Assembly: GCA_030142905.1 (NCBI GenBank)
Contig: JASJOG010000466.1
Span: 62,001 to 126,000 of the forward strand
Source: Heliopora coerulea
Lineage: Eukaryota > Cnidaria > Anthozoa > Scleralcyonacea > Helioporidae
Reading direction: 5' to 3'
Length of the DNA: 64,000 bases
A program made the position numbers and the translations under genes. A model generated the notes under the pieces. It was not told where the DNA came from and searched no databases. It worked only from the letters and a program-made list of their open reading frames with translations. This document shows positions 53,239 to 63,352 of the stretch, piece after piece (positions within the stretch are counted from its first letter, which is position 1; each line of letters starts with the position of its first letter).

Positions 53239-54340
53239 GTAAGATATTTTAATATTTTGGTAGAACTTTTGATGATAGTATGTGCGATTTGTTATAAACT
53301 AAGTGTGTTGAGTGGCAATGATGTTCATTCCAAATCTCTTAAAAACGAAAGAATTTTGTTGAAATATTTGTAAATTTAACCGAGTTCGTAACATTAGCGA
53401 GATGCTTACGTTGTTGCAACTTTTGTGCATACGTTAGGTGACGACTCAGTCATCACATGTAGATGGACAGCGCTTAGAGGTGAATTACTGCTGCACGTGC
53501 CTAGCTGTCCCTCACAAATGGGATAAAATAAAATCTTTGTTGCCGCAACATTTTGAGTCATCTAAAAATTAGTTATACGTCGAAGATTACTGCACTAAAT
53601 AACTTGAAACTTTGTGCTCCGATTCAGTTCATGATAGGGAATCAGCTTTACAGTAAAATAATGTTGTCACAATGATTTACTAGTTCCCAGGCCCTTCTAG
53701 TTAAAACATAATTTTTGTTATATTGCAGTGATAAAGCATGGTACAGTGTCTATTCTTTGACATGATGTATAAAATTCTTAAGCGACGTGTATGAGTAATA
53801 GTGAACAAAAATGCCCACGAGCTGGCTTCAAACAAGGAATTATGTTTTACGGATTTGAGGGATCAAAAAGCAGAGACATTACTGAAGTATTGACATTTTA
53901 ATGCAGAGCTGTTCAGTTGTGAACTTTCAAGTGATTTCGCTGAATAATCTCGGAGATATAGTTCAATTTTGTTATTGCTCACAATGCTGTAACAACGAAA
54001 TGATGTCACAGTTAGTCGTATTTACGTATCAAACAAATTGAAATAATTGAAATATCTGAAGAACTAAATAAGCATAGAAAAACTAAAGGAAGTGATCCTT
54101 TTATTATTTCAAAAGTTATTTTCAATAAAAGAAACTTAATTCATGCTTCATAGACACTTTAATATTAAGATTATAGAAAAAATGGACGTTGGTGAACGAA
54201 CTGGAATAGAAAGCATTTAGGTGAATGAGTAAAATTCTTTTGTGCCCCAGGATTTTGTCTTAAACACCAATTACACGAGAATGAAAGCCGATGAGGTTGA
54301 AAGACAAGAATGATATGAGAGTTGAGAAATTAGATGAACT
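53239..54340 (+). other. Intron; no gene recognised
   Basis: AT-rich intron without a recognised exon or mobile element. Confidence 0.4.
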
Positions 54341-54344
54341 TTCG

Positions 54345-54780
54345 TCAAGCTCTATCCTCAGAAAAACGATTTCTGAGCCCCAGACGGGGATCGAACCCAC
54401 GGCCTTGTGATGACCAGTGAGACGATCTAACTATTGAGCTACCAAGACTCAGATGGTGAGCTAAGGTGTAAGTTTGACATACATGTGACGTGAGCGTAAG
54501 CTACTATATGTTAATAATGTTATAGATGAAATTTATGTTTTATTATTAATATCATTATTAACGTATAGTGGCTTCCGGTCAGGTCGCGCGTATGTCGAAC
54601 TTGCACTTTAGCTCACCATCTGAGTCTTGGTAGCTCAATGGTTAGAGCGTCTCACTGGTCATGAGAAGGTTGAGGGTTCGATCCCCGTCTGGGGCTGAGA
54701 AATCGTTTTTCTGAGGATAGAGCTTGACAATCGTTCATCTATTATCTCAAGATATCTCCAAGCTCTCACACTTCTAAAAT
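54345..54780. mobile_element. tRNA-derived foldback element
   Basis: Arms of about 120 bp (54345-54475 and 54603-54730) are inverted copies. On the plus strand the right arm reads TAGCTCAATGGTTAGAGCG (A-box type), GGGTTCGATCCCCGTCTGGG (B box and T-arm) and ends GAGAAATCGTTTTTCTGAGG. The left arm is its reverse complement. The acceptor stem does not close, so it is a tRNA-derived SINE pair rather than a functional tRNA gene. The 3' flank to 54780 matches 34620-34700. Confidence 0.7.
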
Positions 54781-55687
54781 ATAAATTTCAGTTATATGAG
54801 AGTTGTTGCAACTGTTATTAGCACCAACTGATCCAGTCAAACGAGGTCACAGCTTACTATTATTATGACATGGGACTGTGTTATTACATGGTTAAACTAG
54901 CTAAAACTGTCATCAAATCAAATGAAAGTTTGAATCAGTTCGAAAGTAGATGAGACTTGATGATAGAAGAGTAGAGTTGGTGAGAGGGTTAGCAATGAAA
55001 CAAATATGAGAGTTGGAGTTGACGGACATCCTTCATGCGTGTTTGATGAGGGCTTTAGATATTTTAGGTAACTAAGTTATTATTTATGAATTTAAAAAAT
55101 TATGTTTTTGCACATTGGATATACGGAGGTGTAAATAAGTGATGTTGCTTTCTTTGTAAAATCATCCCCGATGATTTTATAATATTCCTTTTTCTAATTC
55201 ATTAATATTTCATTAGATTTTACTCAATTCGCAAAACGCTTTTCTGTCATGTATATTGAGTGAAACACTAACAAGTTTGATTAAGTATCAAACACTAGTG
55301 AATGATTTATCTTGATGTAGATTTTTAATTTTCAAAATAGTCTATTGAAACAAGAAACATTCATTATTAACAAGTATGTATGGCAAGACGACCTAAATGG
55401 TTTATTGTCATTTTTATGCGATAAACCAGGTCAAAACGCGGTCTGCCTTTTTTACCATGCTGGATAAACATACAAATACCCAAAAAATTTGTCGGGACTG
55501 TTCCATTCGAGATTCCTTTGCTTTCTCGTATTTTGATATGGTGGTCAAACCCAGGGATTCAATTTTGGAGTAGAGGATAAGCTACTTCTTACGGATAAGC
55601 AAATACTTTTCTTTTAATTTTAGATGGAGTAGATGTTAAATTTTGTGGAATAGTCCACTCTTCGCTAATGCTCTGATCTATTTCCAG
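54781..55687 (+). other. Intron; no gene recognised
   Basis: AT-rich; it ends in the acceptor CTGATCTATTTCCAG. Confidence 0.4.
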
Positions 55688-55786
55688 CAACAACAGACGA
55701 ACTAAAACAGCTCAGAGATGCCTTTTCAGAAGAATTTCTTTTAGTCAAACACAGCGACGTTGATAAGCAAATTGTTTTATTTGGGG
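55688..55786 (+). CDS. Exon 6 (predicted), unknown fold
   Basis: A 99-bp exon from the acceptor TATTTCCAG to a donor GTGTTAAT (weak), phase 1-1. It encodes TTDELKQLRDAFSEEFLLVK, then HSDVDKQIVLFG, which could form helix-helix-strand structure directly before the kinase. Alternative ends further on reach a stop at 55816. Not recognised as a known domain. Confidence 0.45.
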
Positions 55787-56075
55787 GTGTTAATGTCTCT
55801 TCCGATTATGCCATATAGGATCAGGTTAATTTATTTCCACAGAACTGACACATTAAATCTGTGGTGGCTTACAAACAAGAACCTACAGGTTTAAATGGCG
55901 CTAATAAGCTAATCATTAGAACAGATTTACTTGTATACATTATAGCAGATAAACGATAAAATTTGCTAAATATAATACTATTATCAACTTGACCCACATA
56001 AGCGATAATCAATGGTTGACTAAATATAAACAAATTCTAAGAATTATTGATTGAACAAGAGAAATTTCTTTTTCT
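55787..56075 (+). other. Intron; nothing recognised
   Basis: AT-rich spacer between exon 6 and the LINE relic. Confidence 0.35.
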
Positions 56076-56079
56076 TTTT

Positions 56080-57345
56080 CCTGAATTGCGATAATGTTGC
56101 GCATTACTTAATCTCTAGAGGAAGAGAATTCCAAGCTTTACTGGCACGAAACCTTACGCCAAACTTTCCGTAATTTAAGTGACATTTAGGAAGATAAAGA
56201 TTTTGGTTTGCTACAAAACGTGTGTTATAATTAAGGACGGTGTAACCTGGAGTCAAGTATTGTAAAAACACTTCAGGAAGATAACTGTTTTGATGCCTTT
56301 AAACCAATGCACCAAGCTGTTGCTGATTTATGTGGAAAATACTCAATATATGTAATTTGTCAAAAAGGAGGCTTACTAGTTGCTCTGAAACAGGAAAACG
56401 TTATTGCACGTAAAACTCGTATTTCAAGGATGTGCAAAAGTTTCTTAATAGAAGAATAGGTATTACCCCATACAACTGCTCCATAATACAGATAAAAAAC
56501 ATCAGACAATTGTATAATTGTTTTCTAATTCCTACATCGAAATATTTACGAGCATTATATATTATTCCAATCGACTATGATATTTTAGTTGTAATATATC
56601 GTACATGATATTTCCACTTGAGATGTTCATCGGTGAGCATTCCAAGATACTTTATTTGAGAAACATTACTCAATTTTTTTCCAAATAACTTTATGGAAAT
56701 ACAAGAGAAAGACCCTGTTGAGCTTTCTTCTGTGTTGTAGTAAAACACATAAAGTTAGTTTTCTTGATGTTAACTGTTAAGCTGTTGGCCAATAACCATT
56801 CCTCTAGTGAGCGAAGTTCTTTGTTTAGAGCACATGCCAGTTTTGTAACTCTCTTGTCCGAGAAAAAAATATTCATATCATCAGCAAATCAGGTTATATG
56901 AATAACCTTTGTGAAGTAATGAACGTCATTTACAACATAACTGAGAAAAAGAACTGGTCTCAAAACAGATGCTTGAGGGACACCATAAAGTATGTGAAGA
57001 AAATGAGGATTTTTATCACCAATAACTACATGTTGCTTTCTATTATTTAAACAATTTTGAAACCAGTCTAATTCTGTCCCTCTAGTACCATAATAAGAAA
57101 GCTTTTGCAATAATATGTCGTAATTGACTGTATCAAAAGCTTTCCACAAATCAAAAACAGTCCAAGAGATATTTCACTTTTGTCGATTGCTTCCGATATT
57201 CGTTGAGTAAAACGTACCATTGATATAGTGATGTTCCTCCTTTTACAAAATCCAAATTGAAATTCATATACTAAGGAGTTATCAAGATAGTTTATTAATT
57301 GCTCACAAACTATTTTTTTCTAAAATTGTGGAAAAAGGGAGAAAG
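56080..57345 (-). pseudogene. CR1/L2-like LINE, RT and C-terminus
   Basis: The minus strand carries WKAFDTVNYDILLQKLSYYG (palm A), RKQHVVIGDKNPHFLHILYG then VPQASVLRPVLFLSYVVND (GVPQGSVLGP region), MNIFFSDKRV (downstream of the FADD box, now ITXFADDMNIF with a stop), EEWLLANSLTVNIKKTNFMC, and near 56090-56240 NTRFVANQNLYLPK and FRASKAWNSLPLEIK, the C-terminal signature of CR1/L2-type LINEs. Stops and shifts throughout; the endonuclease domain is absent. Confidence 0.7.
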
Positions 57346-57404
57346 CGCAGACACAGGTCTTTAATTAGAAATTTCTGACTTATCCGCACTTTTAATCAGG
57401 CCCG

Positions 57405-57970
57405 CCCAGAGTCTGGGTGGGCCCCAGGTCAAAATAGAAATTTGGGAACCTTCTTTACAAAAATTATTTTGGTCGATATTGCGCTTGACGATAGCACTTT
57501 CATTGAACTCCTCAATACAGCAGCAACGTGTTCCTTTGCTGTGGAAAATTGCGAATATTGACCTAATACCTATATCATTGACGAATATTACAATGAGACT
57601 CATCGAAAAAATCATTTTTAAACAAGAGATGTTATTACAATCCAATTCAATGATAGGTAAAGATCAGTTTGCCTATAAAGAGAATACTAATACAACAACT
57701 GCACTTATTAAATGTCAGTACTATTGGCTTAAATGGCTAGACGAAGATGCTAACTTTGTTCGAGTTATATCATTCGATTTTAGTAAAACTTTGAATTTTG
57801 TCCCCCATGACAATGTATGCGAAAAACTTAAATCAACGAATCTTAATCCTTACATCATTAATTGGATTATTAGTTTCTTAATGAATCGAAAACAAACAGT
57901 CGTGGTCGACGGGATTGAAACGGAATATATTGATATTAATAAAGGTGTACCACAGGATAATGCGACCTAA
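57405..57970 (+). pseudogene. LINE RT fragment, plus strand
   Basis: An open frame from 57479 of 163 codons: RLIEKIIFKQEMLLQSNSMI, KDQFAYKENTNTTTALIKCQ, VRVISFDFSKTLNFVPHDNV (palm A, usual AFD.VPHD), NWIISFLMNRKQTVVVDGIE, DINKGVPQDNAT (GVPQGT, truncated). A jockey/CR1-type RT without its second half, ending at 57970. It lies head to head with the minus-strand LINE at 56080-57345. Confidence 0.65.
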
Positions 57971-59692
57971 CTTTACTGAAATAATCTGTTTCAATTAAAA
58001 TAAGCGATTTTACAGACAGTAGACATTTTTGCAGACAACTTGACTACTGCTTTGTAGTATAAAAATGGTTGCAACAAATTTCTCAACTGTTTTGTTTTGT
58101 TTTGTTAACATGAGTTTTCATTCCTGACATCAACTCATTGTCAGTTTTGATATCTATTCTTATTTCACCAACTTTCCAATCGACGAAACCATACACATCA
58201 GTAGAATATAGAAGGGGGGTTCTGAGAAGGGTGTTGCGGATGGTGCAATCTCCCTTATGCACGAGTAAAACATTCAATTCTTTAAGCGAGATTGCACCTG
58301 AGAAAGCTTGGATTCAGGTGTGACCTTCAACGACGACTTTAATACGTCGATAAATAGCTGGCTTAGAACCAACTGAACATAAATATTCTTCGAGCAATTA
58401 ATATCTCAAAGACCTATTCAACTATAATTAAAATTGGAAATAACATCCATGCTTTTTTGTTTGTTTTTTGTGTAAACAAAGCATTTAATTGACAGTGTTC
58501 TTTTTCGTAGTTTTAATATTTTCAGAATCTTTTTTCTGTATTTATTTTTATTTTCTTTGATGTGAAACGTAGTGAATTGTGATGTAAAAGAGTCACAAGA
58601 GTGAAGTGCAAATGCGAAGATTAAAATTTCCTCCTACTTTCGGAGGTGTGTTCCTCCTAAAAGTTGCAACAAAAGTTCCTCGCGGATGAATAACTCATAT
58701 CAATTCAACCTTTTTCGGCCCGAGAATTCTCCTCTTGACGAGTGAAGTCGTCTGGCGTTGACTAGAGTTAAATGAGGGTTGGATTCGGGATGAAAAAAAG
58801 TAAAGGTAATACCATTACCAAGAAATAAATACTAATAATTAATACGTGAACGTCTTAATAACCCATCAAAAGTCTTAATTCAAAGTGATTCGTCTTACAA
58901 AGCGGTCCGAAATCAAAGCGCCAATTAAAGTTTTAAATTATTGATTTTCGACTTCTTGGAAAAATATTTCTTCATTTTGGAAACATAGCGGAGAAAACTC
59001 CTTGTAATCTGGAGTGAGCGTCAACGCTGGAAGTATTCATTTTCTTGTCCCAGGCATTACCTATCGTCAACCAATACAGGAAAAAAAATTGGTCAAATTC
59101 CTTTATAAATTACGACTCTTTAGTTTCAGTCCTATAAGTGAAAATATATTTTAAGCAAACGGGGCTAACAGCATTAATAAGTTGTCAATCACCCCGAAAT
59201 ATATTACTAGTAAAGGTATTCATAATAGTTTTGTGTCAATTATAATATTCACTTATTTTCAAAGAAAAAACAAAGTGAAAGCTTAAGCGCCGCAGAAAAT
59301 GATATTTTCGAAAAAAAAATTAGACCGGTAAGGTAGACAGTGTTCTTAATTGCCTTGCACGAAAACAAAATACAAATGTTTTGACATGAACGTTGCTGGA
59401 ACTATCGTGTAACTGTTACTTGACGACCCCTTGAGCTCACTTAAAAAACGAGTGTAGTATACACTGCCGTAGGAAGATGTCCAAGGCAAAGGGGGGCTGG
59501 CCGAGCGCCGAAAGCGCGAGAATCCTCTTGGTGGGTCCGTGGGCATGGTCCACCGGGAAATTTTGAATTTTCATATACGCTTAAATGCGATCTCCTGCAT
59601 TTTGAGGGTGGTTTTACCACAAAATATTACGATCAAAAGCAACATAATTTTAGTCAATCTTCAACTTTTTTCGACTAAAAAGAGGGCCACCA
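57971..59692 (+). other. Intron; dispersed short repeats
   Basis: No exon or transposon ORF recognised. Around 58700-58790 CTCCTCTTGACGAGTGAAGT resembles 38490, a short interspersed repeat. Confidence 0.4.
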
Positions 59693-59737
59693 GACCCCCA
59701 AGCCCCCCAAGCCCCCCAAGCCCCCCAAGCCCCCTCC
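59693..59737. repeat. (CCCCCCAAG)n short tandem repeat
   Basis: Five near-perfect copies of a 9-bp C-rich unit, about 140 bp upstream of the kinase exon. The complementary strand is G-rich, with runs of six G, and could form a G-quadruplex. Confidence 0.85.
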
Positions 59738-59873
59738 TGCTTCGTACGACCATGGTAGTATATTCAAAACTGCTTTACTGTCGTTTATAGGAGCAACCAA
59801 AATTTTTACTATAAACAGAGGAGTTTCTTCTCGACTATAATGCGAGTACTAAATTATGTTTAAATATTCTTAG

Positions 59874-60790
59874 GAGCTGAATTGTTATGGACCGAGAAAT
59901 CCATAAAACATCGTGACAAGTTTTTGAGATTGATGAAAATTCCTGTTGGGAAGATTGAAAAAGTAGGACCTGCCAGAGCTTGCTTCCACGAAGAGTTTAT
60001 TATTGGTGAAGGTTGCCATGGCACATCTGTCTACATTGGACTGTGGGAGGATGGGACAGAAGTTGCTGTAAAACGCATGTTGTCCCATAAATGTTCTTCC
60101 ATGTCGGAAAAAGAAAGAAAACTGTTGATTTCTCTAAGTACAGAAAATTCAGAGCATATTGTGAGGTATCGACATTTTGAACGCGACAAAAATTTTGCCT
60201 ATCTGGTTGTTGATCTATGTGAAATGACGTTAAAAGAGTACGTCGAATCACAAAATCAAGACGTGTTAGATAAGAATGGTCCAGTCATTATAAAGGAACT
60301 GTTAACAGGCCTCTATGCGCTTCATAATGGACGAATGAAAGTCCTACACATGGACCTGAAGCCAACTAACATCTTGGTCGATGCAGAAGGTCACATGCGA
60401 CTAGCGGACTTTGGGCTAAGCAGAGAACTAAGCGCTGAAGTGACAACACTAACCACTGATCCCCAAGGAACGGACTACTGGTTATCTAGGGAGTCTTCTG
60501 TACGTGATGCGAAAAGTGGAAAAGTGAAGTTTAAACGGAAGTCCGATGTTCAAGTAATGGGAATGATCAGTTTTTACGTTTTAACGAAAGGTGGCCATCC
60601 CTATGGCGACGTATTAGATCGAAACAGAAATTTGGTTGACGGAAATCCAGTTAACTTACCCAAAATCAACAACAGCAAAGCACGTGATCTGATTTCATGG
60701 ATGCTGACAAGCAATATTGATGAGCGACCATATGTGAAAGAAGCATTAAAACACCCTTACATTAATGAAAAATCTTATGAGAACTGTTAA
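59874..60790 (+). CDS. Terminal exon: IRE1/RNase L-type protein kinase domain
   Basis: From the acceptor TATTCTTAG, phase 1, 304 codons to TAA at 60788. Kinase landmarks, counted from the first full codon: Gly loop GEGCHGTSVYIG (44-55), VAVKR with the ATP lysine at 66, LVVDLCEMTLKEYVE (hinge, C-lobe start; close to IRE1 ELC..TLQEYVE), HMDLKPTNILVD (catalytic loop, D160), ADFGLS (DFG 178-180), GHPYGDVLDRN, and DERPYVKEALKHPYI (end). Family features (V.KI at the start, C in ELC, SxGSHPFG-like region, LKHPYF end) point to IRE1/RNase L kinases. The HRD Arg is Met (non-RD), and the APE box is degenerate (RESS). The KEN nuclease that follows the kinase in IRE1 and RNase L is absent: a stop comes 9 residues after HPYI. 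Confidence 0.85.
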
Positions 60791-61347
60791 GTTAGTTGTA
60801 TTCAAACCTGTGAGGTATAGTTTAACAGGTAATGTAAATTAAAAATTGCTGTCAAAACATTTGCTGAACTAAACATTAAATTTGGTAGAATTGAAGTACG
60901 CATTCCTTGGTATGGAATATTATTAGCCCTTTAACCCCAAGCGTCCAATATATTGCCCACCTAGATTAAAAAAGGACAAATGAGAGAACGACACAAAAAC
61001 AAGGGTACAAGGGAAAAAAGAAAAGGATAATTCACACGTCAAAGATTGTATGGAGAATTGTTCCGCCTCTAAGAACGAATTCCACACTTTAGTTTTAGCA
61101 GTTTCTATAAATGTTAGGAATTAAAGTCTTCAGCACTTGCTTCTGTCCTTTTATAGCTTTGGTTGTATACAGGTACAACATCTAAATATACCACATTTAG
61201 AGTCCAATTCCTGACAGGTCAAAATTGGTATAATGAGCAAGCGACGTATGCGATGTTACTCAAAGAATAGTTGGCACGGCATTTACACTCGATCAGATGA
61301 AATGATGTACATATATACATATACCCATACGTACATATATATATATA
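60791..61347 (+). other. 3' flank of the kinase exon
   Basis: Presumed 3' UTR and downstream DNA. ATTAAA near 60875 is a possible poly(A) signal; no AATAAA was seen close by. No other gene is seen before the hammerhead repeat. Confidence 0.4.
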
Positions 61348-61393
61348 ACTACAGACGGAACCGTTTCGGCCTATTGGGCCTCATCAGTGTAGT
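61348..61393 (-). ncRNA. Hammerhead ribozyme (unit 3' copy)
   Basis: Minus strand: ACTACA/TGTAGT stem I, CTGATGA, GGCC/GGCC stem II (loop CAATA), GAAA, stem III ACGG/CCGT with a TT loop, cleavage after GTC. Identical to 44900-44945 apart from one stem II loop base. Confidence 0.85.
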
Positions 61394-61577
61394 GCTGATG
61401 AGCAGGATGGAGAAGCCTACATTATATAGGCAACTCAAATGTGCCACACATGTGGTACATCTAAGTCATGCCAGAACGCTCTAACTAGAGACTAGTGAGC
61501 GTGCGCAAATCCGCTAGCGGCATGACTCATCCTGTAGAGCGCTCAATATGAACCAAGAGGCCATAGAGCGATATCTA

Positions 61578-61623
61578 ACTACAGACGGAACCGTTTCGGC
61601 CTATTGGGCCTCATCAGTGTAGT
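61578..61623 (-). ncRNA. Hammerhead ribozyme (unit 5' copy)
   Basis: An exact repeat of the 61348-61393 motif, 230 bp upstream on the minus strand. Together they define the monomer. Confidence 0.85.
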
Positions 61624-61666
61624 ATATATATAACACCTTCACTATTTATGAGGTGGGCAGGTTAGG

Positions 61667-62035
61667 TCTTAAAAAGTCGAGGTATATGAGCACTCGATAT
61701 TTCCTCCATCAATATTTGTCAACTTATAATAAAGCATTTGAAGGAAGGTGCTAATATGTTTCTGAATATTCTCGTCACTTAATCGGTGGGCCTACCTCAT
61801 AAATAGTGAACTCGTGTCCATGCTTTCGGCAACTGCCTCCGTAGCTCAGTTGGCATAGCATCGCACTATATTCGCGAGGTCGGGTTCCATTCCCAGCCGG
61901 AGGATCCAAGTTACATTTTCGCAAGAGGTCCCTGTTGGGTCTTAAAAAAAGTCGAGGTATATAGGCAATCGATATTTCCTTCATCAATATTTGTCACCTT
62001 ATAACAGAGCATTTGAAGGAAGGTGCTAATATGTT

Positions 62036-62036
<1 letters not shown>
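61667..62036 (+). repeat. tRNA-derived SINE with duplicated flanks
   Basis: Direct repeats of about 95 bp (61667-61759 and 61938-62036; both with AAAAGTCGAGGTATAT, TTTGAAGGAAGGTGCTAATA) flank a tRNA-like stretch at 61838-61905: acceptor CCTCCG/CGGAGG, GTAGCTCAGTTGGCATAGCA (A box), anticodon arm TCGCA...CGCGA, and GGGTTCCATTCCCAG (B box with changes). Mismatches in the D and anticodon stems argue against a working tRNA. Confidence 0.65.
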
Positions 62037-62037
<1 letters not shown>

Positions 62038-62078
<41 letters not shown>

Positions 62079-62290
62079 ATAGTAAACAAGGTTTATACTA
62101 TAAGCTATAATATATAAAGTATAAATATAACTAAAATATATATATATATATATAATATGTATATATAATGTAATATATAATATGTATAAAATATATATGT
62201 ATAACTATAGGATATAAACTATAATAAAATATAAACAAAAATAAAATATATACTATATAATATAAACTATAAACCATAAACTAGGTTTAT
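62038..62290. repeat. (TA)n and TATAAA-rich low-complexity block
   Basis: A pure TA tract at 62045-62075, then about 200 bp of almost only A and T (TATAAACTATAA-type units). Confidence 0.85.
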
Positions 62291-62419
62291 TATTGCATCC
62301 AAAAAATGTAGTACAAAACCTTTAAGCAAGGCAGTATCTAAGGTGTTTGAATTGATACAAAGTCAAATGGAAAACTTTCATGAGAAAAGTAAGTTCTAAA
62401 ACAGATACAGAAAATTTGG

Positions 62420-63352
62420 GATAGTCCAAAATTCAGATCCTATAATTAAAGAATTGGATAAGATTAACAGCAAAAAGACGGTCAAGAACATTTCTACATT
62501 TGATTTCAGCACGTTGTACACCACCCTACCACATGCAGATTTAGTCAAAGTATTGATTGAGCTCATTGATTTTGTATTTAAAGGTGGAAGGAAAACATTT
62601 GTTTCAGTTAATAAATTTTCTGCATACTGGTCGAACATACCATCTGGAATAAAAACTTTTCAAAATTGTCTCTAAAAGAAGTTGTGAAACATTTAATTGA
62701 GAAATGCTATTTTCAAGTGGGTAATCTGTGCCTTCTGCAAACAATTAGGATACCTATGGCTATTGATCATGCACCATTTTGGGCTAACCTCTATTTCGAC
62801 TGGTACAAGAGCAGTTTTGTTTCAAAAGCTATAAATTCCAACCCAGTTACAGCACTAAAATTGAATGGTTGTTCAAGATTTATCGACGACATAGTGTGCT
62901 TAAATGATGGATTTGAGTTTGAGAAACACCGATCGGAGGTCTATCCAAAAGATTTGGAGCTAAAGTGCGAACACTTAGGTACGACTGCTACATTTCTTGA
63001 ACTTGATATCGTGATTCAAAATAACATTTTTGTGTATAAGTTGTTTGGTAAGAGGGATGCTTTTCCATTCACGATAGTACGTATGCCAGATCTTTCCAGT
63101 AATATTCCTTCAAATATTTTTTATGGTGCAGTATTTTCGGAACTGTTACGGATTGGTAGAGCAACACTGTTATTTGACGATTTTGTGCCTAGAGCTTCTC
63201 AGTTATATCATAGGATGTGTTTACAAGGAGGATCAAGAGCCAAACTAAATTTGCAGGTACGAAAAGCTGTTAGAAAATATCCTAATGTTTTCGAGAAATT
63301 TGGCACAACACCTCAACATGTAATAACTAAAATAATAAACCACGATTGGTAG
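62420..63352 (+). pseudogene. Penelope-related RT relic (FIDD type)
   Basis: The plus strand, two frames. 62454-62675 has STFDFSTLYTTLPHADLVKV (palm A) and IDFVFKGGRKTF. After a one-base shift near 62660, 62666-63352 has LKEVVKHLIEKCYFQVGN, IRIPMAIDHAPFWANLYFDW (usual IPMGIDPAPFWANL), GCSRFIDDIVCLNDGFEF (catalytic FIDD), GTTATFLELDIVIQNNIFVY and KLFGKRDAFPFTIVRMPDLS. This RT type is common in corals and Hydra and resembles Penelope-like RTs in motif order. I see no GIY-YIG domain after it. Only one shift; G to A and P to H changes in the IPMGIDPA box suggest decay. Confidence 0.65.

Larger units (their letters stand above)
26358..60790 (+). other. Gene span: death domain-death domain-IRE1-like kinase gene
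   Basis: Seven exons on the + strand (26358-26648, 32898-33182, 34887-34973, 36070-36162, 53158-53238, 55688-55786, 59874-60790). Each internal exon has AG before it, GT after it, a length divisible by three and phase 1 at both ends (36070-36162 only if the second of its two donors is used), and the last exon opens in phase 1. That shared phase is the main reason for joining them. First exon(s) with the start codon are not identified. Introns of up to 17 kb are filled with transposons. Whether all exons belong to one transcript needs RNA evidence; the two death-domain exons and the kinase exon could in principle belong to neighbouring genes. Confidence 0.65.
61348..61623 (-). mobile_element. 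Retrozyme-like unit bounded by two hammerheads (230-nt repeat)
   Basis: Two identical 46-bp hammerhead motifs on the minus strand (61348-61393 and 61578-61623) enclose about 184 bp. Cleavage sites (between 61354/61353 and 61584/61583) are 230 nt apart, so a transcript would release a 230-nt RNA that can circularise. Flanked by (TA)n on both sides. Related copies are at 44561-44945 (+) and 49965-50175 (-). Non-coding, without RT. Matches published animal retrozymes in size and layout. Confidence 0.85.

Noticed and set aside
54603..54695. Functional tRNA gene with TAGCTCAATGGTTAGAGC and GGTTCGATCCCC
   Set aside because: The acceptor stem does not pair and the same sequence occurs inverted next to it with a shared repeat tail, so it is tRNA-derived rather than a tRNA gene.
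55787..55815. Reading exon 6 through to the stop at 55816 as an alternative gene end
   Set aside because: A GT at 55787 in the right phase and the in-phase kinase exon downstream make continuation more likely, though the donor is weak.
61838..61905. tRNA(Tyr)-like gene
   Set aside because: The acceptor and T arm look fair, but the D-stem does not close, the anticodon stem has a mismatch, and it is embedded between repeat flanks.
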